From: Roseivirga pacifica
Lineage (GTDB): Bacteria > Bacteroidota > Bacteroidia > Cytophagales > Cyclobacteriaceae
Assembly: GCF_900111145.1 (NCBI RefSeq)
Contig: NZ_FOIR01000001.1
Coordinates: forward strand, 689,501-753,500
Length of the DNA stretch: 64,000 nt
Direction: 5' to 3'
How positions within the stretch are numbered: the first letter of the stretch is position 1; every line of letters begins with the position of its first letter. Positions 46,477 through 55,350 of this stretch are shown piece by piece. The translations under genes were made by a program, and so were the position numbers. The notes under the pieces are model-generated. The model worked only from the letters and a program-made list of their open reading frames with translations, ran no database searches and was not told the origin of the DNA.

Positions 46477-46510
46477 CTTTTTAATTACTTTTACGTCAAT
46501 TGAATACGAC

Positions 46511-46804
46511 TTGAGGGTAATTGCTAAACGTACTTTAAGAGACTTTTGGGAAAAGCATGCAGACTGTGAGCAACAGTTGACTGCATGGTATCGAGAAACC
46601 GAAAAGTCTAACTGGAAGAGCATTAATGAGCTAAAGAAAGATTACCCCAGTGCGAGTATTCTCAAAGACAATCGAGTGGTTTACAATATTAAAGGCAACA
46701 ACTATAGACTTATTGTAAAACTTAACTTTGAGTACCAGATCTGCTGGATAAGGTTTATCGGTACGCATGCAGCATATGACAAGATTGACGCAAACACAAT
46801 TTGA
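46511..46804 (+). CDS. higB: HigB-type toxin (mRNA interferase)
   Basis: A 97-residue HigB toxin of the RelE superfamily. It opens MRVIAKRTLRDFWEKHADCE, the usual N-terminus, and has the basic core NYRLIVKLNF followed by WIRFIGTHAAYDKIDA. It would cleave mRNA on ribosomes. The start is TTG at 46511, consistent with the family N-terminus, which may lower toxin level. The gene is followed directly by the antitoxin, in the toxin-first order of higBA. Confidence 0.9.
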   Translation: MRVIAKRTLRDFWEKHADCEQQLTAWYRETEKSNWKSINELKKDYPSASILKDNRVVYNIKGNNYRLIVKLNFEYQICWIRFIGTHAAYDKIDANTI

Positions 46805-46806
46805 AA

Positions 46807-47163
46807 ATGAAAATTGCCCCAATAAGAAATGAAAGAGATTATCAACAAGCGCTTGAGCGACTTGAAGATATTTTTGATGCAAAAATGGGAACTGAAGAGG
46901 GGGATGAGCTAGAAATTCTGTCCATTCTAATAGACCGTTACGAGAACGAGCATTTCCCAATCGGAATGCCCGACCCAATAGAAGCCATTAAGTTTCGCAT
47001 GGAACAAATGGGTATGAAGCAAAAAGACCTGGCCGAAGTCGTAGGCTTTAAAAGTAGAGTAAGTGAGGTTTTGAACAAAAAACGAAAACTCACTTTAGAT
47101 ATGATTCGAAAACTAAATGCCTCCCTCCACATACCTACCGAAGTTTTGGTACAGGAGTATTAA
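46807..47163 (+). CDS. higA: HigA-type antitoxin (Xre HTH)
   Basis: A 118-residue antitoxin. The first half has the family helix pair (YQQALERLEDIFDAKMGTEEGDELEIL), the second an Xre helix-turn-helix (MGMKQKDLAEVVGFKSRVSEVLNKKR). It neutralises HigB and represses the operon, probably at the palindrome 46462-46476. ATG at 46807 is two bases after the toxin stop. Confidence 0.92.
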   Translation: MKIAPIRNERDYQQALERLEDIFDAKMGTEEGDELEILSILIDRYENEHFPIGMPDPIEAIKFRMEQMGMKQKDLAEVVGFKSRVSEVLNKKRKLTLDMIRKLNASLHIPTEVLVQEY

Positions 47164-47205
47164 GACTCTTTCGCCTCACACTTTTCGCTGGTTTTTGTGT
47201 TTCTG

Positions 47206-47257
47206 GAACCCCTCCAAAAGCTACTCCATCTCCTAGGATAAACTTTTGGAAGGTTTT
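47206..47257 (+). terminator. Terminator after higBA
   Basis: TCCAAAAG (47213-47220) and CTTTTGGA (47243-47250), extended by AACC/GGTT with a bulge, then TTTTT. Confidence 0.65.
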
Positions 47258-47293
47258 TATTTAATACAGAAACAAACTTCGCAAGCTTCTTGC

Positions 47294-47318
47294 TCATCCT
47301 CGATTAAATCGGGGATGA
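47294..47318. repeat. REP-like palindrome, copy 1
   Basis: TCATCCTCGATT-A-AATCGGGGATGA: 12-bp arms with one wobble pair. Related to the inner palindrome at 53336-53362. Confidence 0.5.
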
Positions 47319-47342
47319 TAGGAAAGCAGGTTTGTAACCTGC

Positions 47343-48041
47343 TTAATAAGCCGCAAAGTACTCTTCCAGGTCCTTCAATGTAGATTCGCTGGTATGGATA
47401 TCCTGCTTTATCTGACCTTTTTCGAGCAACACAATTCGTTCGCAAACCTCGGTAACGTGGTTAAGGTCATGGCTCGAAATAAGCATGGTTAACTGATGCG
47501 TTTCTTTCCACTCCTTAAGAATGTTTTTTAGCCTGATTTGCGTAGTTGGGTCCAGGTTGGCAAATGGCTCATCCAGCAAAATCACTTCTGGATTGCCCAT
47601 AAGTGCAGCAGCAATACCCACTTTCTTTTGGTTACCCTTAGACAGGTCGCGGATGTACTTTTTCTTACCCGTAATCTCATCGTTAAACAGTTCTTCAAAG
47701 CGATTCAAAAACTCTTTCAAATCGCCTGTGCTATAGCCATGCAGCGAGGCCAAAAACTCAAAGTACTCATCTGGAGTTAGGTAGTCTATCAGAAAAGACT
47801 CGTCCAAAAACGAACCTGTATAGTTCTTCCAGTCTTCAGACTTTGCTACGTTCACGGCTTTAGAATCTACCGATCCAGACGTTGGGCGCACCAAGTCTAG
47901 TATCATGCGGAAAAAGGTGGTTTTTCCTGCGCCATTGTTGCCCACAAGCCCAAAGCTTTCGCCCTTAGGAATACTCAATTGAGGGATGTTCACAACTTCT
48001 ACCCCCTTATATTTTTTGCTAAGTTCTTTTACTTCAATCAT
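47343..48041 (-). CDS. ABC transporter ATP-binding protein
   Basis: A 232-residue ATPase: Walker A GNNGAGKTTFF, signature LSKGNQKKVG, Walker B VILLDEPFANLDP and the switch His in ISSHDLNH. This is the CcmA/YhaQ-like group that pairs with large membrane proteins. It lies 11 bp after the DUF5687 gene and forms the transporter with it. Substrate unknown. Confidence 0.95.
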   Translation of the reverse strand: MIEVKELSKKYKGVEVVNIPQLSIPKGESFGLVGNNGAGKTTFFRMILDLVRPTSGSVDSKAVNVAKSEDWKNYTGSFLDESFLIDYLTPDEYFEFLASLHGYSTGDLKEFLNRFEELFNDEITGKKKYIRDLSKGNQKKVGIAAALMGNPEVILLDEPFANLDPTTQIRLKNILKEWKETHQLTMLISSHDLNHVTEVCERIVLLEKGQIKQDIHTSESTLKDLEEYFAAY

Positions 48042-48052
48042 AGTTATAGCAT

Positions 48053-49531
48053 TTATTGTGCGCGGAAACCAGCCGCAATCTCATGTCGTTTTTTAGTGAA
48101 TTCTTTCGTTAGCCAGTCCAGCAGTTTATCGCGAAGCAAAAAGCCGATTAGGCCAACTACTGCCGTAAGCACCAAGCCCATATTGGCATAGCCTGCTATG
48201 GCCAGCGGCACATAAAACAAGTAAGGTAAAAGCAGTACCGGAATGGCAATTATAAACTGTGCAGCACCAACACCTTCGTAGTTAAAAGCCGCCCTTTTAT
48301 TCAGATCAATCTTCTTTGGGCTCATCATGCTCAGGCGCATTATTATAAAAGCATTCACCCCAATATTAAAGAAGTAAGCCGCTAGGTTGAAAAGCACAAT
48401 TCGCCATCCAAAGTAGGCGTACCCCAATGACACAACAAAAGCAATGGTGGCAAAAGCGACAAACATGTAATACTTGGCCTCGAAGAACTCCTTAAAAGTG
48501 GTTTTTCTTACCAACACAAAATCGAAATAGCTGCTTTCCCAGCTGAGCAAAAACTGCCCATGTTGAATCAAGAAAATACCGGTTATGAAAATGCCCACAA
48601 ACAGAAACATGTGATCAAACTTTTCCATGTAGGTGTCTTGTGTGTAGAAAATAAGCCCGTAGAAAAGTAGAAAGCCCCCCATAACAAGGGTGTTTCTTGG
48701 CCTTTTGTGGCGCAGAATAAGCTTTAAATCAAGCGCGATCAACTCCCCAATACGGCCAAACCTTTTAAGAAAGGCAAAGTCGCCCGAAATTTTGGCCTGC
48801 TCCTTTTTGGTGGCCAGCTCTTCAGGATAGGTGTTGTTAAACAGGTAACCGTGGTTCAGCCTATAAAAAACAAGCCACAGCACTATGGGCACAGCAGCAA
48901 AAGCTGGCTGGCCTATTACCGCTCCAAACAACATGTCGGACACGCTAGAAAGCGAAACTATTTCAAAATAATCGAGTGCACCAAGTCCTAGAAAAACTGC
49001 CCATAAGCCTACCAATAAATTCGGCATATCGTTCAGCTTCTTTTTAAAGAAGATGGTGGCAAAATGAATTGTCATGGCTACACCAACAATGGTGAGCCAC
49101 CACACAAAACCGGCAAGTGCGCCATATTCACTACCAACACCCATTATAGCAAATGGGGTAAAGGTAAAAATGGCCATTAGGTTAAAAACACTGAGCTGGC
49201 TTTTGCGCAGCATAAAGTGAATGATGCTTCCCTTTTTTATTGGCAGATGCAGATAAGGCTGAATACTTAATACAGGAACATTCTGTAGAAAAAACCTGAT
49301 GGTGAATTCAAAAAAGAAGTAATAGATAAGCGCTCCATTTACTAGTTGAATTGGATCCTCATCGGGAAAAAACTTGTAGAGCAGCGGCTTTAGCGATATA
49401 CCCAAAATGAGCATATAACTACAAATCATAATGGCTGCAAAAGCCAAAAACAAATTGGCCAGCATGTTCTTTGCCCAAATGGGCGACCGCATTTTCTCTT
49501 TCCAGGAATGGCTGATTAAGCTTGAAATCAT
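48053..49531 (-). CDS. DUF5687 family membrane protein (ABC permease)
   Basis: A 492-residue protein with about 12 membrane helices, opening MISSLISHSWKEKMRSPIWA as in the Bacteroidota DUF5687 family. A conserved loop (FDFVLVRKTTFKEFFEAKYY) lies in the middle. ATG at 49531 is chosen over a longer frame that overlaps the peptidase gene. It is the permease of the ABC exporter together with the next gene. Confidence 0.88.
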   Translation of the reverse strand: MISSLISHSWKEKMRSPIWAKNMLANLFLAFAAIMICSYMLILGISLKPLLYKFFPDEDPIQLVNGALIYYFFFEFTIRFFLQNVPVLSIQPYLHLPIKKGSIIHFMLRKSQLSVFNLMAIFTFTPFAIMGVGSEYGALAGFVWWLTIVGVAMTIHFATIFFKKKLNDMPNLLVGLWAVFLGLGALDYFEIVSLSSVSDMLFGAVIGQPAFAAVPIVLWLVFYRLNHGYLFNNTYPEELATKKEQAKISGDFAFLKRFGRIGELIALDLKLILRHKRPRNTLVMGGFLLFYGLIFYTQDTYMEKFDHMFLFVGIFITGIFLIQHGQFLLSWESSYFDFVLVRKTTFKEFFEAKYYMFVAFATIAFVVSLGYAYFGWRIVLFNLAAYFFNIGVNAFIIMRLSMMSPKKIDLNKRAAFNYEGVGAAQFIIAIPVLLLPYLFYVPLAIAGYANMGLVLTAVVGLIGFLLRDKLLDWLTKEFTKKRHEIAAGFRAQ

Positions 49532-49535
49532 GGTT

Positions 49536-50447
49536 TTAGTTAAGTGATGTGTCGAGTGCAATAATGCAGTCGAGTATGGCATGTGCAGCCTTTACATAGA
49601 AAGCCTGATTCACATTGGCAAACTCGTCTGTTTCTTTATGGTAATGGGCGTGGTCTTCAACCCCGAAATACAAAAACGGAATTCCCTTTTGGTGAAAAGC
49701 CCCGTGGTCCGAAGAATTCGTCCAGTCGTCATGTCCTAAGTCTTCCGTATCGTGCCCAAACCTAAGTTTAAGCGGTGTAGCATCAATTTTTTCAATGATT
49801 GGTTTTAACTCAGGGTAATGGCTAGTGCCAGCCACATAAAGCTCGTTTTTGTCATTTATGCTTATCATATCCATGTTCACGTTCAGCTTAATTGCTTCTA
49901 GCGGAACGCGCTCATCTTCTACAAAAGCACGGGCACCACGCAAGCCAGATTCTTCGGCATCTAGTGCGGCAAACACAAGGGTGTGGCGTGGTTTGTTGTT
50001 TTCAAAATACTCCATCAAAGCCAACAAGGCCGCTACACCCGATGCATTGTCATCGGCCCCGTTGAACACCTTACCATCAATAATTCCCAGGTGATCGTAA
50101 TGAGCTGTGATTACAAAGACACCGCTGCTTTTTTCGCTACCCTTTATGTATCCAACTATGTTGATTCCGTCTTTACTTTCACCGGCTCTGTTCTCATAAG
50201 TAAAGTCGTGTCTATAGCCCTTAACATAGCTTTTCGCGCCTAGCGATTTCATTTGTTTTACAATAAACAAACGCGCAGCTTCGGCACCTTCAGTTCCGGT
50301 TTTTCGACCTTCGGCAGCATCGTGCGATAGCTTTCTCAGGTCTTCAAGCATGTACTCATTATCGAGCCTATCTGTTTGGGCATTGGCCAAGCTTACCAAG
50401 AACATTAACAAGAAAGCGTAGCGAATGAAATTTGAATTCTTTTGCAT
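49536..50447 (-). CDS. Exported M28-family zinc peptidase
   Basis: A 303-residue aminopeptidase-like protein with a signal ending in ANAQ. Zinc ligands fit the M28 family: TAHYDHLG, NGADDNASGVAALL, ALDAEESGLRGA, NMDMISI and a late His in GVEDHAHYHKETD. It would remove N-terminal residues from peptides in the periplasm or outside. The following ABC permease gene starts 4 bp after it. Confidence 0.9.
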   Translation of the reverse strand: MQKNSNFIRYAFLLMFLVSLANAQTDRLDNEYMLEDLRKLSHDAAEGRKTGTEGAEAARLFIVKQMKSLGAKSYVKGYRHDFTYENRAGESKDGINIVGYIKGSEKSSGVFVITAHYDHLGIIDGKVFNGADDNASGVAALLALMEYFENNKPRHTLVFAALDAEESGLRGARAFVEDERVPLEAIKLNVNMDMISINDKNELYVAGTSHYPELKPIIEKIDATPLKLRFGHDTEDLGHDDWTNSSDHGAFHQKGIPFLYFGVEDHAHYHKETDEFANVNQAFYVKAAHAILDCIIALDTSLN

Positions 50448-50519
50448 CGTTATAGCGTTTAGAAGCATATTTTCTTACATATTTAGGGATTAACCGTCTT
50501 TAAACTTAGCGAAATACCC

Positions 50520-51590
50520 GTGCAAGTTTTGCGTACCAATGGCTTAAATTTTTGCATTCTGCTATTAGCACTCGTGTTTGGGCATAGCGCCAATTCACAA
50601 ACACTCAGTACCGAGCAGATTTTAGAAAAGCTGCGGCTTAATGCAGCGCTTTATCCTCCTCAAGATATTTTAAGTACTAAATCTTTGGTGCTTCTTTCTG
50701 TACCTGAGGATGATAACAGCAGTGAGTGGCGCGAATCGGTAGATGAGCTTCAGCAATTTTTCGCAGAGCAGGGCATTGATGCCGTGGCTTACGTACACCA
50801 AAAAAGCCTGCTTATGCTACCTAACCAGGTACAGCCATTGCCCAATTATTTAGCCAATAGAGGCATTAAAAACATCATTCTATTTTACAAAGTAAGCGCA
50901 GAAGGCCCTGTATTTCTGGCCTTTGGACCACATAACGAAAAACCATCTCTTTTCTCTCAAAGTGCTACTTTTTGGGCAAGAACAGGTGCCGAGTTAGCTC
51001 CCATTTTAAGCGAACTAGACACCTATTTTAAAACAGGAGCACTGCGTAGAGAAAACCTACTCGTTAATGACAGCCCCGAATTCTTTGGTCCACAGTTAGA
51101 TTCGGACGGACTTACGGCACGCAGCATTCCTAGCAACATTGCCAAGGCCAAAGTGGCTTTAAATAAGCTGAATGTTGGCTTGTATAATCTGGCTGGTGCA
51201 CAGCGATTTTCGCAGGCCATGCTTTTTAACGAAAGTAACTACTTAAACAAACTCACCGACAGGGACCAAATGCTGCAAAGTGTTGGGGTTGATTCCACCA
51301 ATACCATTACCTATTTGGACGCTCCGCTTGAAACCAACGAACTGAGAAGGGCCGGTTATGACTTGGTATTGAGCTATGTGACCACTACAGCTGAGCAAAT
51401 GGTAAACTTTTTTCCGTCAAAAAATGCCGATTATGCCTTTGAAGGCTACCAAACCAAGTTTTACCTGAGCGACTTGAGGACCAACACACGCTACATTGGT
51501 AAAGAATGGGACGCCAATGCCGATTGGCAAACAGCTCTTTTCAGCTTTTTGGCTCAAATTAAGGCACGCATGGCCGAGGCCAACGACTAA
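50520..51590 (+). CDS. Exported protein of unknown function
   Basis: A 356-residue protein with a signal peptide ending in ANSQ, starting with GTG at 50520. The mature part alternates strands and helices (SLVLLSVPEDDNSSEW, GIKNIILFYKVS, YDLVLSYVTTTA). It may be a two-domain alpha/beta periplasmic protein. No family recognised. It is divergent from the M28 gene across 72 bp. Confidence 0.65.
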   Translation: MQVLRTNGLNFCILLLALVFGHSANSQTLSTEQILEKLRLNAALYPPQDILSTKSLVLLSVPEDDNSSEWRESVDELQQFFAEQGIDAVAYVHQKSLLMLPNQVQPLPNYLANRGIKNIILFYKVSAEGPVFLAFGPHNEKPSLFSQSATFWARTGAELAPILSELDTYFKTGALRRENLLVNDSPEFFGPQLDSDGLTARSIPSNIAKAKVALNKLNVGLYNLAGAQRFSQAMLFNESNYLNKLTDRDQMLQSVGVDSTNTITYLDAPLETNELRRAGYDLVLSYVTTTAEQMVNFFPSKNADYAFEGYQTKFYLSDLRTNTRYIGKEWDANADWQTALFSFLAQIKARMAEAND

Positions 51591-51749
51591 TTACCAATAA
51601 CCTGCCTTGCTTAATTCTGCAGCTAACGGCACAAAACCAAGCCGTTGTTTTGCCCCAATTCCCGTTTATTTTCCGCCAATAAAAAAGCGGGGCTGTAAAT
51701 TCACTTTACCCGTTAACTTAAAACCGTTACAACTATAATTCAATAACCA

Positions 51750-53285
51750 ATGAAAAGAGGAACACTATTTTTTGCACTGCTATTAGCAGTTAGCATTCAG
51801 GCCCTTGGGTTTCAGAATACCCAAGTAGACTACGATGCTGTTTACAGAATTAAAGACGAAGGTTTCAACAACAGTCAGGTAATGGACATTGCTTGGAACC
51901 TAACTGATAGAATTGGACCAAGACTTACGGGTTCTGAAGGTCTTAAAAACGCATACGACTGGACATCCGCTACTTTTAAGGAGTGGGGACTTTCTAATGT
52001 TGAAGTTCAGCCTTGGGGTGAGTTTGGTAAAGGTTGGGATGTGCGCAAAGCATACATCGCTATGACAGTGCCTTACTACCAAGCACTAATTGGTATTCCT
52101 AAAGCATGGACTCTAGGTACAAACAAGCTTGTTTCTGCCGAGGTTGTTTATGTTGATGCTGCTGACGAGGCTGCCTTGTCTGAATACAAAGGCAAACTAA
52201 AAGGTAAAGTAGTGATGCTTCCTACTTCAATTGAAGCTAAAACCACTTTTGAAGCTGATGCAAGAAGGTTTACTGACGAAGAGCTTGATGGCATGACAAA
52301 GCGCAATGTAAGTGGCGGTGGCAGCGGCTGGTCTGCCAGCAGAATTGCTGAGTACAGAAGAGCTGCAAGAATGAGAAACGCTGCTTACGAACTGTTCAAA
52401 AGCGAAGGTGTAGCCATGGTACTGAACACGCACAGAGGTGGTGGCCAAGGTACTTTCTTTACTTCTAACGGATCTAGAAACGATGACAGTGCTTTGCCAG
52501 AAATGGAAATTGCTCCTGAGCATTACAACAGAATGGTGCGTTTGGTAACTAAAGGCGAGAAAGTAATGATTGAAGCCGATACTAAGACTTCTTTCCACAC
52601 AAAAGACCAAAAAGGTTACAACGTAATTGCCGAAATCCCTGGTTCGGACCCAAGCTTGAAAGATGAAGTAGTAATGCTTGGCGCTCACCTTGATTCTTGG
52701 TTTGCAGGAACTGGTGCCACTGATAACGCTGCTGGTTCTGCTGCTATGATGGAGGCTATCAGAATTTTGAAAGAGTCTGGTGTTGAGCTAAAGAGAACAG
52801 TGAGAGTTGCACTTTGGAGTGGTGAAGAGCAAGGTCTTTATGGTTCAAGAAACTACGTTCAGAATACTTTTATGAACGACAAAGCCCCAAATGGCGAATG
52901 GGAGAAATTCTCTGCTTACTTCAACATGGATAATGGTACTGGTGCTATCCGCGGTATTTACTTGCAAGAAAACGAAGCTGCAAGACCATTGTTCGAAGAG
53001 TGGTTCAAGCCTTTCCACGAAATTGGTGCTAGCACGGTTACTATCAGAAACACTGGCGGTACCGATCACCAAGCTTTCGATGGTATTGGTCTTCCTGGTT
53101 ACCAATTCATTCAAGACCCAATTGACTATGGTACAAGAACGCACCACACCAACATGGACTTGTACGAGCGTTTGCAAGCTGCTGACATGAAAAAGAACGC
53201 AGTGATTATTGCTACTATGGTAATGCAAACTGCCAACATGGATGAGAAAATGCCTCGTAAACCAAAGGTTTTCGAAAACAGATAA
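51750..53285 (+). CDS. Exported M28-family zinc peptidase, large form
   Basis: A 511-residue peptidase with a signal ending near ALGFQ. Zinc site residues are GAHLDSWFAGTGATDNAAG, ALWSGEEQGLYGS, YFNMDNGTG and THHTNMDLYERL. A protease-associated-type insert lies between the N-terminal region and the catalytic domain. It resembles carboxypeptidase Q-like M28 enzymes. Probably degrades peptides outside the cell. Confidence 0.92.
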   Translation: MKRGTLFFALLLAVSIQALGFQNTQVDYDAVYRIKDEGFNNSQVMDIAWNLTDRIGPRLTGSEGLKNAYDWTSATFKEWGLSNVEVQPWGEFGKGWDVRKAYIAMTVPYYQALIGIPKAWTLGTNKLVSAEVVYVDAADEAALSEYKGKLKGKVVMLPTSIEAKTTFEADARRFTDEELDGMTKRNVSGGGSGWSASRIAEYRRAARMRNAAYELFKSEGVAMVLNTHRGGGQGTFFTSNGSRNDDSALPEMEIAPEHYNRMVRLVTKGEKVMIEADTKTSFHTKDQKGYNVIAEIPGSDPSLKDEVVMLGAHLDSWFAGTGATDNAAGSAAMMEAIRILKESGVELKRTVRVALWSGEEQGLYGSRNYVQNTFMNDKAPNGEWEKFSAYFNMDNGTGAIRGIYLQENEAARPLFEEWFKPFHEIGASTVTIRNTGGTDHQAFDGIGLPGYQFIQDPIDYGTRTHHTNMDLYERLQAADMKKNAVIIATMVMQTANMDEKMPRKPKVFENR

Positions 53286-53314
53286 TCGATAGCGATTAGA
53301 AGACAGTAAAAAAG

Positions 53315-53387
53315 GGCTGTCTTAAATGCTTGCCGTCATTCCCGATCGGAGTCGAGAATGACGAAGCTCATAGCATTTGAGACAGCC
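53315..53387. terminator. Nested long hairpin between convergent genes
   Basis: Outer 16-bp stem GGCTGTCTTAAATGCT / AGCATTTGAGACAGCC (one wobble) with T-rich flanks, so likely a bidirectional terminator. It encloses an inner palindrome, TCATTCCCGA / TCGAGAATGA, related to the repeat at 47294. Confidence 0.75.
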
Positions 53388-53411
53388 TCTTTTCTTTGTC
53401 AATACTTTAAG

Positions 53412-53945
53412 CTAGTACAACTCTTGGTTGAGAAAAGGAATAAGCGCTAGCACCACTGCAGGCTCGTAGTATGCCGCCCTATCGATAAGGCCATTGGTAA
53501 GAATACCCACAGCGCCATTGCCTTGTTTGGAGTTAGTGCGTTCAAAAACCATATCATCCGCATGGCCCAGTTCCACACCTTGGTTTACTAAAGCCCTAAT
53601 TTTTTCGGGTAGGTCGAAAGATGCCGTTCTGGCTTTACCTTCATTAGTTTTACCCATTATGCTGATCCACGCAAAGGCTTCCATTGTGCCGCTTTCTTGA
53701 TCAATTCCGCCTTCAATGCCCACCCAATAATCCGCATCGGGCTGGGCTGACCAGGCATTTTTAGCGCGGTTTTTCGCTCCTTCCAATGTTTCAGCGTCTG
53801 TCATTGGTTGATCACTAACGTTAGAAGGTACCGAAACACCTTGCACATCGAGTATTGCACTTGGAAAAGCCTTGCTAAAAGCTTGGCTGGTACAATTGAT
53901 TTTTACTGGATTTTTTGAGGCGACTACTACCTTAATGCTCGTCAT
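53412..53945 (-). CDS. yjjX: Inosine/xanthosine triphosphatase (YjjX, DUF84)
   Basis: A 177-residue house-cleaning NTPase. It has VVASKNPVKINC at the N-terminus (nucleotide-contact loop), MTDAETLEGAKNRAKNA, WVGIEGGIDQE and KQGNGAVGILTNG, all typical of YjjX. It hydrolyses ITP/XTP formed by deamination. The start overlaps the end of the TPR gene by 14 bases, so the two are coupled. Confidence 0.93.
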   Translation of the reverse strand: MTSIKVVVASKNPVKINCTSQAFSKAFPSAILDVQGVSVPSNVSDQPMTDAETLEGAKNRAKNAWSAQPDADYWVGIEGGIDQESGTMEAFAWISIMGKTNEGKARTASFDLPEKIRALVNQGVELGHADDMVFERTNSKQGNGAVGILTNGLIDRAAYYEPAVVLALIPFLNQELY

Positions 53946-55191
53946 TTAGCTGCTTCAGTTTGTCCACCAAAGATAGTCGTTCATAATACACTTTAAGGGC
54001 AGTGATTACTTTTTCGTCATCAGGCTTTATGGATTTGGCTTTTTCCATATAGGGCAACGCTTTTCTTGTCCACTCATGGCCAACTTCTTCTACCTCTTTA
54101 CCTCGAATATCGTATTCATCTTTGCTCATTAAATTTATGCGAATATAAACGCGGTTGGCCCGCTCGTTGATCATTACCGAGTAGTTGTAGTTAGCGGTAA
54201 ATTCATTCGGAAAAGCACTGAGGTATCGCTCATATTTTTCACTGGCCATTTCAAAGTAATGGTCCGACTTCTCCGGTTCACCATTCACAAAGGCCTCTTT
54301 AAAAATACGATCGTACAAATCGGCTTGGCGCAGCACCAATTGGCCGTTGTTAGGATTTCGTTTGATGGCTGTGTTCAGGATAGACTCAGCCTCAGTAAAT
54401 CTGTTTAGGTTTACTAACAACCGCACTTGCTGAACTATGTAAGGTACGTGGTTAGGGTAGTTGTAAACCGCATCCTCCACAAAGTCTAGCTGTTGCTCCA
54501 AAGGTTTTTCAGCAGCCTGAGAAGATAGGATAAGCCCGTTATAAACTGATTTATCGAGTTTGCTAAAGTCTTTCAGCGCCAAATATGTGGCAATTGCTTC
54601 ATCGTAAAGCCCAGCATTTTGGGCACTTAAACCAGCATAAATATAGGCTGTGGTATCGGCCGGCTTAGAAACCTGCGCAGTTTGAAATGAAGTATAGGCC
54701 TTGTCGAATTTACCTTCTTGAAATGAGGAGACTCCTTTGTTAATGGCATCGGCCCACATAAGCTCTAACTGATTGTTGGCCAATACGTGCAAGTTGTTGG
54801 TTTCGGGGGTTAATTCTACCGTTTTAGTGTAGGCTTCTACCACAGCAGCAACAAATGCAGTATGGTTTGCCTTGGTAGCTTTTAGCTCCGCATTGTTACT
54901 TTTTAAAATTTCGTGATAAACTCTGGCCTTAGTGTACCAGGCTCTAGGGTTTTGGGCGGCATCGGGTGCTTCAAAAGCCTCATCAATCGCATCTTTGGCC
55001 TCCACGTAGTTCTTATCGTTCAAAAACGTATTGGCAATGGATATTAAATCCTGCGCACTTACGCTCTCAGCCGAAAAGCAGAAAAATATGAATAATAAAA
55101 GCCTCAACGATTTATTTAAATAACCCACAGTAAATTTACGGTGTTTAGCGATGATTGAAAACAGCAGAGCCTTTGATTTCAAATATATCAC
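53932..55191 (-). CDS. Exported tetratricopeptide-repeat protein
   Basis: A 419-residue protein with a signal peptide ending in SVSAQ and TPR-like helical pairs throughout (AWYTKARVYHEIL, AYIYAGLSAQNAGLYDEAIATY, FTEAESILNTAIKRNPNNGQL). It is mostly helical and likely a periplasmic scaffold. The start is GTG at 55191; a shorter start at GTG 55128 fits the signal better. Overlaps yjjX. Confidence 0.85.
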   Translation of the reverse strand: MIYLKSKALLFSIIAKHRKFTVGYLNKSLRLLLFIFFCFSAESVSAQDLISIANTFLNDKNYVEAKDAIDEAFEAPDAAQNPRAWYTKARVYHEILKSNNAELKATKANHTAFVAAVVEAYTKTVELTPETNNLHVLANNQLELMWADAINKGVSSFQEGKFDKAYTSFQTAQVSKPADTTAYIYAGLSAQNAGLYDEAIATYLALKDFSKLDKSVYNGLILSSQAAEKPLEQQLDFVEDAVYNYPNHVPYIVQQVRLLVNLNRFTEAESILNTAIKRNPNNGQLVLRQADLYDRIFKEAFVNGEPEKSDHYFEMASEKYERYLSAFPNEFTANYNYSVMINERANRVYIRINLMSKDEYDIRGKEVEEVGHEWTRKALPYMEKAKSIKPDDEKVITALKVYYERLSLVDKLKQLNDEH

Positions 55192-55304
55192 GTATAAACC
55201 AGTATTTAAATACGAAAAAATGTAGTTTAAATAAATTAATTAAGAAGTCATAGTTAAACGGTCGCTGTTCGGTTTAACAGGAAAACGTAATCAGTTTCAT
55301 AAAA

Positions 55305-55333
55305 AAGGCCACACTAAAATTTAGTGTGGCCTT
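55305..55333 (-). terminator. Terminator of the VPS10/BNR gene
   Basis: AAGGCCACACTAAA and its exact inverse around one central A, a perfect 14-bp stem. On the minus strand a T-run follows, 18 bp after the stop codon. Confidence 0.92.
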
Positions 55334-55350
55334 ACTTTAAGTTTCAAAAG

